This document shows positions 59,008-64,000 of a DNA stretch of 64,000 bases, piece after piece. Where the stretch lies: contig NZ_JABFMX010000022.1 in NCBI RefSeq assembly GCF_013359735.1, forward strand, positions 1-64,000. The letters are read 5' to 3'. Within the stretch, counting starts at the first letter, position 1. The number at the start of each line of letters is the position of its first letter. The stretch is from Arthrobacter sp. C9C5. Its GTDB lineage: Bacteria > Actinomycetota > Actinomycetes > Actinomycetales > Micrococcaceae. Below the pieces are notes generated by a model that worked only from the letters and a program-made list of their open reading frames with translations, did no database searches and was not told where the DNA came from. The translations under genes and the position numbers were made by a program.

Positions 59008-61029
59008 ATGACCGCAACCATCACCCCCGCCTCCGGTGCCCCGGCCGGCAGCCCGCCCGCATCGGCGCCCGGCCACATAACCACGGCGACCCTCCCGGCA
59101 GCTCCGCTGCCGCCCGCAGCCCAGGACCGCCGGGCACGCCTGCTGTTCGGACCACAGCCGCGGTGGGTGCGGCCCTCGGCGGCACTGCTGCTGGTCCTCA
59201 CCGCAGTGTTGTACCTGTGGAACCTGGAAGCCACCGGCTACGCCAACTCCTTCTACGCCGCAGCGATCCAGGCCGGCACCAAGGACTGGACCGCGCTGCT
59301 GTTCGGCTCCCTCGACGCGGGCAACGCCATTACGGTGGACAAGCCGCCGGCCGCCCTCTGGATCCCGGCCCTCGCCGGACGGATCTTCGGCTTCTCAGCA
59401 CTGAGCATGCTCATTCCCCAGGCGCTGATGGGGGTGGCCGCCGTCGGACTTCTCTACCTGACCGTCAAGCGCGTGTCCGGACCCGCGGCGGGCCTGCTGG
59501 CCGGCGGCGCCCTGGCGCTGACCCCCGTGGCAGCCCTGATGTTCCGCTTCAACAACCCCGATGCCATGCTCACCCTGTGCCTGGTCCTGGCCGCCTACCT
59601 CACCACCCGCGCCGTCGAAAAGGCAGGCTGGAAATGGCTCGCCGCGGCCGGCGCGGTGATCGGCCTGGCCTTCCTGACCAAGATGCTGCAGGGCTTCCTG
59701 ATAGTGCCCGGACTGGCCCTCGCCTACCTGTGGGCGGCGCCCACCACCCTCGGCCGCCGGCTCCTGCACCTGATCGCCGCCGCGGCGGGGATCGCCGTCG
59801 TGGCCGGAAGCTATCTGGCGCTGTTCCAGCTGACTCCCGCCTCCGCCCGGCCCTACATGGCGGGGTCAGAGACCAACAGTTTCCTGGAACTCACCTTCGG
59901 CTACAACGGCCTGGGCCGGATCACCGGGTCCGGCGCCGGGATGCCCGGCGGAAATGCCGGCGGCCCTGGCGGAAACGGCAACGTGGGCTTCGGCGGCGCG
60001 GCCGGGATCACCCGGATGTTCGGAACCAGCTTCGGCGGCGAAGTGTCCTGGCTGTTGCCGGCGGCCCTGATTCTGTTGGCAGCAGGTTTGTGGTTTACCC
60101 GGCGCGAGGCCCGGACCTCGGCCACCCGTGCGGCGCTCCTGCTCTGGGGCGGCTGGCTGCTGATCACGGCAGGCATCTTCAGCTTCATGAGCGGCACCGT
60201 GCATCCGTACTATGCCGTGGCACTGGCCCCGGCCATCGCGGCCCTGGCGGGCATCGGCTCGGCGGAACTGTGGCGCGGCCGGGCCCACTGGCCCGCTCGG
60301 ATGGTCCTGGCCGTGACGGTGCTGGCTACCTCGGTCTGGTCCGCCGTGCTCCTGGGCCGCGACCCGGCATGGCTGCCCGGGCTCCGGGTGACCGCCGTCG
60401 TCGTGGGCGTGCTGGCCGCCGCGGCGCTGCTTCTCCGGGTGGACAGCATGGCGGCGCTCCCGGTCCGGCTCCGCAAGGCCGCCACCGCCGGCGTCGTGAT
60501 CCTCTCTCTGCTGGCCGGCGGGCTCGGGACCACTGCGTGGACGCTGGCGACGGCGGCCCAGCCGCACTCCGGCTCGATCCCCACCTCCGGGCCCACCGCG
60601 TCCGCAATGGGCGGCGGATTCGGCGCGGCAGGCAGGCCGGACAGCGACGGCGGGATCGCCGGTTCCAGCGGTGCGGCCGCCGGCGGACCCGGCGGACCCG
60701 GCGCGGAAACGGCCTCGGCGGAACTGACAGCGTTGCTGAAGTCCTCCGGCGCCAAATGGTCCGGGATTGTCTCCGGCGCCACCCAGGCCGCCAGCCTGGA
60801 ACTCGCCACCGGCACCAATGTGATCGCGCTGGGCGGCTGGAACGGCGGCGACCCGTACCCCACGCTCGCGCAGTTTCAGGCGATGGTGGAACGCGGCGAG
60901 ATCGGCTACTTCATTGCCGGCGGCATGGGCGGGGGCCGCGGCGGCAACTCCGAAGTCGCCGCCTGGGTCGCTGCCAACTACCAAGCCCAGACCGTGGGGA
61001 ACGCCACCGTGTACAAGCTGGGGGCATAG
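59008..61029 (+). CDS. GT39 (ArnT/PMT-like) membrane glycosyltransferase
   Basis: 673 residues. Twelve or so membrane segments start near 65. The first loop contains ANSFYAAAIQAGTKDW and DAGNAITVDKPPAALW, fitting the acceptor/polyprenyl sugar site of the ArnT/PMT family (YkcB-like). The last third (about 520-670) is an external Gly/Ala-rich domain with GGMGGGRGGNSEVAAW. It likely uses the sugar-polyprenyl made by the preceding GT2-GtrA protein to glycosylate proteins or the envelope. ATG abuts the previous stop, so co-translated. Confidence 0.9.
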   Translation: MTATITPASGAPAGSPPASAPGHITTATLPAAPLPPAAQDRRARLLFGPQPRWVRPSAALLLVLTAVLYLWNLEATGYANSFYAAAIQAGTKDWTALLFGSLDAGNAITVDKPPAALWIPALAGRIFGFSALSMLIPQALMGVAAVGLLYLTVKRVSGPAAGLLAGGALALTPVAALMFRFNNPDAMLTLCLVLAAYLTTRAVEKAGWKWLAAAGAVIGLAFLTKMLQGFLIVPGLALAYLWAAPTTLGRRLLHLIAAAAGIAVVAGSYLALFQLTPASARPYMAGSETNSFLELTFGYNGLGRITGSGAGMPGGNAGGPGGNGNVGFGGAAGITRMFGTSFGGEVSWLLPAALILLAAGLWFTRREARTSATRAALLLWGGWLLITAGIFSFMSGTVHPYYAVALAPAIAALAGIGSAELWRGRAHWPARMVLAVTVLATSVWSAVLLGRDPAWLPGLRVTAVVVGVLAAAALLLRVDSMAALPVRLRKAATAGVVILSLLAGGLGTTAWTLATAAQPHSGSIPTSGPTASAMGGGFGAAGRPDSDGGIAGSSGAAAGGPGGPGAETASAELTALLKSSGAKWSGIVSGATQAASLELATGTNVIALGGWNGGDPYPTLAQFQAMVERGEIGYFIAGGMGGGRGGNSEVAAWVAANYQAQTVGNATVYKLGA

Positions 61030-61239
61030 GCCGCTCGCGGAGTAGCCTCGACGGTTCCGGGCCCGTTCGACGTTTCGCGCCATCGAGCCGGCACGGCACC
61101 GTCGACACGGGCAGCCATGCCGCGGGCCTGAAGGCAAGCCGCCGCTCTGCCGCAGGGTCCCGCCGTTACCTAAATGTGACATCCGAATGAAAGTCCGGTA
61201 CCGTTTTAGGGTGCGGCCATCGATCTGGCCGCGTGTCCG
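61030..61239. other. Gap between GT39 gene and riboswitch
   Basis: About 210 bp without a gene. The transglycosylase promoter should be here; the AT-richer segment TTACCTAAATGTGACATCC near 61167 and the following TACCGTTTTAGG are possible elements, but no clear pair of boxes is seen. Confidence 0.5.
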
Positions 61240-61412
61240 GGTTGACGCCAAACTCTGCCGCTTCCCGGATTCCCATGGACCAGGCAGAGACGGGGAACCC
61301 AGAGTTCCCGGGCATTCTGCATCCATGCACCCTTGGGGTTAAGCCGCCACGTCGAGATTCCGTGCGGCCGGATTTCGCATCCGAACCCGACAGCTAACTC
61401 CGTAGGCGTTGA
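61240..61412 (+). ncRNA. c-di-AMP riboswitch (ydaO/yuaA class)
   Basis: The leader of the transglycosylase gene has the marks of the ydaO motif: the P1 half GACGCC (about 61244), an internal GGGGAACCC, and the 3' block CCGAACCCGACAGCTAACTC with GTAGGCG (61381-61408) that closes P1. In Actinobacteria this class lies ahead of rpf, NlpC and other wall hydrolase genes and reports c-di-AMP. Identified by eye from conserved blocks. Confidence 0.85.
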
Positions 61413-61421
61413 GAGGCGAAC

Positions 61422-62147
61422 ATGACTGATTTCAAGGTACCCGCACGCCCAGAAGGCGCTAAACGCACGTCCGACGCCGAGCGTGGCCGCCACCGCGCCG
61501 AGCCGGCAAAGGGCACTTCGACCCTGTCCCGGCCCAGCGCCCGGACCAATGGCAAGCGCGCCGCCGTCGTAGCCACCGCTTTCGCCGTCCTGCTGGGAGC
61601 GGGCGCCGCGGGCCAGGCGTCCGGCACTGCCGCTCACACCGCCGAAGCGTCTAAGGATACTGCCGCGTCCCTGCAGACCCTGGACTTCGAACGCGTCGGC
61701 AGCAATGCGCCCACCTCGCCCGCCCCGATGAGCGTCGAGGCCCAGGCCTCCAAGATCAAGCCCGCCAAGGCCCCGGCGGCCCCGGCCCCTAAGCCCACCA
61801 AGGCCCCGGCACCCGCAAAGGCGAAGCCGGCAGCCATAGACGACCCCGCGGGCGCGCAGGCCTATGCCGCCTCGCAGCTGCCCGCCCACGGCTGGGCCCC
61901 GAGCGAGATGCAGTGCCTGATGAAGTTGTGGACCAGGGAGTCCGACTGGAAGACCACGGCCACCAACGCCAGCAGCGGCGCTTACGGCGTGGTCCAGTCG
62001 CTGCCGGCCGAGAAGATGGCCAGCGCCGGCGCCGATTACCGGACCAACTACCGGACCCAGATCAACTGGGGCCTGCAGTACGTGCAGGACCGCTACGGTT
62101 CACCGTGCGGCGCCCTGAACTTCCACTACGCGAACAACTGGTACTAA
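61422..62147 (+). CDS. Secreted lytic transglycosylase-like protein
   Basis: 241 residues. The cytoplasmic start is basic, with one membrane/signal segment (about 46-66), a Lys/Pro/Ala linker (about 105-140) and a C-terminal SLT-like domain (about 143-241) with catalytic Glu173 in LWTRESDWKTTATNASSGAY and the Rpf-like YVQDRYGSPCGALNFHYANN. It cuts peptidoglycan glycan chains during growth or resuscitation. GAGAGG precedes the ATG, which lies about 10 bp beyond the riboswitch. C-di-AMP likely controls it. Confidence 0.9.
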   Translation: MTDFKVPARPEGAKRTSDAERGRHRAEPAKGTSTLSRPSARTNGKRAAVVATAFAVLLGAGAAGQASGTAAHTAEASKDTAASLQTLDFERVGSNAPTSPAPMSVEAQASKIKPAKAPAAPAPKPTKAPAPAKAKPAAIDDPAGAQAYAASQLPAHGWAPSEMQCLMKLWTRESDWKTTATNASSGAYGVVQSLPAEKMASAGADYRTNYRTQINWGLQYVQDRYGSPCGALNFHYANNWY

Positions 62148-62217
62148 GCGCGTCCGTCGGGCTGCAAGCCATTAGTGAGGCCTGCCGCCGCGCCGCCTGC
62201 GGAAGCTGGCGGCCGCG

Positions 62218-62595
62218 CTAGCCGTTCGGACGGTTAGGGATGTACTGCACCCCCCATTTGTTGCCGTCCGGGTCGGCGAAGTAGACGAACTGCCCCCAGT
62301 CCTGGACATCAACATCGCTGACATCCACACCGTTGTCCTTGAGTTGCCGGTGCGCCGCCTGGATGTCGCTGACGACCAGCTGCAGGCCGGGGGCAGTGCC
62401 CGGCGGGGCATCGTTGAGGCCCTCGCCAATCGCGATCGAGCACCCGGAGCCCGGGGGCGTCAGCTGGACGAACCGGATGCCGTCCGAGGGGCGTTCGTCG
62501 TAGTCGGCGTTGAAGCCGACCTTGTTCACATAGAAGTCCTTGGCCCGGTCCACATCCGACACGGGGACAAACACGAGTTCAAGTTTCCAGTCCAT
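62218..62595 (-). CDS. VOC (glyoxalase/bleomycin resistance) protein
   Basis: 125 residues from ATG 62595; a GTG at 62601 adds two residues. The pattern WKLELVFVPVSDVDRAKDFY with WGQFVYFADPDGNKWGVQYI is that of the single-domain VOC group. No resistance or enzyme function can be asserted. Confidence 0.87.
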   Translation of the reverse strand: MDWKLELVFVPVSDVDRAKDFYVNKVGFNADYDERPSDGIRFVQLTPPGSGCSIAIGEGLNDAPPGTAPGLQLVVSDIQAAHRQLKDNGVDVSDVDVQDWGQFVYFADPDGNKWGVQYIPNRPNG

Positions 62596-62692
62596 GGGCA
62601 CAGGCTAGTCCCGGACGCTGCCCGCCGGAACCCTTGAACCGCGGGACCTTTCACCCGCCCAATCTTCGGGCGGCGGCGCTAAACGCCGGCGG

Positions 62693-63328
62693 CTAGACCG
62701 CGATGCCGTACAGGCGATCTCCGGCGTCGCCCAGGCCGGGCACAATGTAGGACTTTTCGTTGAGCTTCTCGTCGATGGAGGCCAGCACGATGGTCACGTT
62801 GGCGTCCGAGAGCTCTTCTTCCAGCTTGGCAAGGCCCTCCGGAGCGGCCAGCAGGCAGATGCAGGTGACGTCCGAGGCGCCGCGCTTGAAGAGGAACTTG
62901 ATCGCCTCGCGCAGGGTGCCGCCGGTGGCGAGCATCGGGTCCAGGACGAAGATCTGCCGGTCCGTCAGGTTCTCCGGGAGGCGCTCGGCGTAGGTGATGA
63001 TGTCCAGGGTCTCTTCATCCCGGGCCATGCCCAGGAAGCCGACCTCTGCGGTGGGCACCAGCTTGGTCATGCCCTCCAGCATGCCGAGACCGGCGCGCAG
63101 GATCGGAACCACCAGCGGAGTGGGCTTGGTGAAAGCCGTGCCGATGGTGGTGCTGACCGGCGTCTCGATGGTCACCGGCTCGGTACGGACGTCCCGGGTT
63201 GCCTCATATGCAAGGAGCGTGACGAGCTCCTCGGTGAGCTGGCGGAAGACCGGGGACGGGGTGTTCTTGTCCCGCAGAACGGTGAGCTTATGGGCGACCA
63301 GTGGGTGGTCGACAACGAGAGTGCGCAT
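62693..63328 (-). CDS. upp: Uracil phosphoribosyltransferase
   Basis: 211 residues, full length. PRPP-binding loop [16 protein letters not shown] near 130-145 and the uracil-binding end [15 protein letters not shown]. It makes UMP from uracil and PRPP in pyrimidine salvage. Start ATG 63328. It is separated by 24 bp from the PAP2 gene, which lies upstream on the same strand. Confidence 0.95.
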   Translation of the reverse strand: MRTLVVDHPLVAHKLTVLRDKNTPSPVFRQLTEELVTLLAYEATRDVRTEPVTIETPVSTTIGTAFTKPTPLVVPILRAGLGMLEGMTKLVPTAEVGFLGMARDEETLDIITYAERLPENLTDRQIFVLDPMLATGGTLREAIKFLFKRGASDVTCICLLAAPEGLAKLEEELSDANVTIVLASIDEKLNEKSYIVPGLGDAGDRLYGIAV

Positions 63329-63352
63329 GGGTCAAAACTACCACCCGGACGT

Positions 63353-64000
63353 TCAGGACCGTCCCGCCGGGTCGGGGGTATCGGCGTCGGCGGCGCCGCG
63401 CTTGCGGCCGCGGGCGGGGGCGCCGTCGCGCAGGTGTGCCTCATTGTCGAACGTCGGCGCGGGGCCGGTGTGTTCCCGGTGCCGCAGCACATGGAACAGC
63501 CTGTGGGCCAGGATCACGATCCCCACCCAGCCCAGTCCCAGGGCCCAGCCGAAGATCACATCGGTCATCCAGTGGTGGCCGAGAAAGACGCGGCTCATGC
63601 CCATCGCGAGGATGAAGATCGCACCCGCGGTGATCAAACCGACGCGGGCTATGGTGCGTTTCACCTGCAGGCAGGCGAGGTAGACCACGAGCCCGATCAC
63701 CACGGTGGTGTTCAGCGTGTGGCCGCTGGGGAACGACGGCGACGTCTCGTAAGGCGGCACCGCGTCCGCGAAGTCGGGGCGGGTCCGGCCGATGAGTTTT
63801 TTGCCCACCGTCGTAGCGGTGATCGACACGGCGGCGGCTCCGCCGATCAGGATGAGCGGCCGCCAGGTCCGCGAGACCCAGATCAGCCATGCCGTCAGGA
63901 TGCTGGCCAGGATCGGCATGCCGATTCCGCCGCCAATGTTGGTGAACCCGGTGACGAACGCGTCCAGTCCGGGACTGCGCAGCTGCTGCATGAACCCCAG
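63353..64000 (-). CDS. PAP2 family phosphatase, 5' end cut by window
   Basis: The open frame runs past the window edge, so the true start is outside. The visible 215 codons have the full lipid-phosphatase triad: KLIGRTRPDF (motif 1), PSFPSGHTLN (motif 2) and SRVFLGHHWMTDVI (motif 3). Five or six membrane segments surround them. Ends with a polar basic tail. Family role: dephosphorylating undecaprenyl pyrophosphate or phosphatidate at the membrane. Confidence 0.9.
   Translation of the reverse strand: MGFMQQLRSPGLDAFVTGFTNIGGGIGMPILASILTAWLIWVSRTWRPLILIGGAAAVSITATTVGKKLIGRTRPDFADAVPPYETSPSFPSGHTLNTTVVIGLVVYLACLQVKRTIARVGLITAGAIFILAMGMSRVFLGHHWMTDVIFGWALGLGWVGIVILAHRLFHVLRHREHTGPAPTFDNEAHLRDGAPARGRKRGAADADTPDPAGRS

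Overview
The window reads as a chromosomal segment of a high-GC actinobacterium of the Micrococcaceae, most likely Arthrobacter or Pseudarthrobacter. The evidence is the strong G/C bias at third codon positions, the frequent GTG and TTG starts, and the gene set: a proteasome activator ending in GQYL, GTP-dependent PEP carboxykinase, cstA with its small ybdD partner, a YhgE/Pip exporter, an NsrR-type Rrf2 regulator beside hmp, and a c-di-AMP riboswitch ahead of a cell-wall lytic enzyme. This is inferred from content and not from a database match. Most of the window is ordinary chromosome with short intergenic gaps, many perfect-stem terminators and four tRNA genes (Thr-CGT, Ser-TGA, Ser-GCT, Arg-ACG).

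Layout: 1-5.4 kb holds a tandem copy of a dispersed repeat, a DUF2516 protein, cystathionine gamma-synthase, tmk-holB, a secreted TAP-type hydrolase and tRNA-Thr. From 5.4 to 8.0 kb there is an AT-richer islet with an unusual membrane-anchored trypsin-like protease carrying a zinc ribbon, followed by a probable broken transporter end. From 8 to 21.6 kb lie DUF2231, a coiled-coil protein, an orphan TRAP binding protein, an aldo/keto reductase, the proteasome activator bpa, cstA-ybdD, PadR with its operator, a quinone oxidoreductase, tRNA-Ser, two small unknown genes divergent from a TetR gene with an operator between them, AraC and VOC proteins, and a membrane protein/XRE pair.

From 22 to 26.5 kb a single 1511-residue secreted protein joins a lamin-tail domain, an ExeM/NucH-type nuclease and a 5'-nucleotidase. 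From 26.6 to 43.1 kb there are an FAD/NAD(P) protein, a prolyl oligopeptidase, tRNA-Ser, a phytoene-dehydrogenase-like oxidoreductase, a RecQ helicase with a phosphoribosyltransferase-like tail, manB, the nitric-oxide module nsrR-like/hmp with a 29-bp operator, a small inverted-repeat element, a BBE-type oxidase, pckG and tRNA-Arg. From 43.2 to 53.5 kb there are a GntR regulator, a disulfide oxidoreductase, a TetR-controlled operon coding for a nucleotide-site-degenerate ABC-like protein and a YhgE/Pip membrane protein, two convergent genes whose low-complexity tails overlap, a SixA phosphatase, dodecin and an orphan winged-helix regulator.

From 54 to 64 kb a two-component system (response regulator and histidine kinase) is followed by a GT2-GtrA fusion and a GT39 membrane glycosyltransferase, which look like one cell-envelope glycosylation unit. 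A divergent membrane-anchored protein lies upstream. Then come the c-di-AMP riboswitch and transglycosylase gene, a VOC protein, upp, and a PAP2 phosphatase cut by the window end.

The least explained items are the protease islet beside tRNA-Thr, the 131-bp inverted-repeat element after hmp that contains a divergent copy of the repeat found at the start of the window, the degenerate ABC/Pip pair, the RecQ-PRTase fusion and several clear operators for local regulators. I see no CRISPR array, prophage, insertion-sequence transposase or recognisable defence island.
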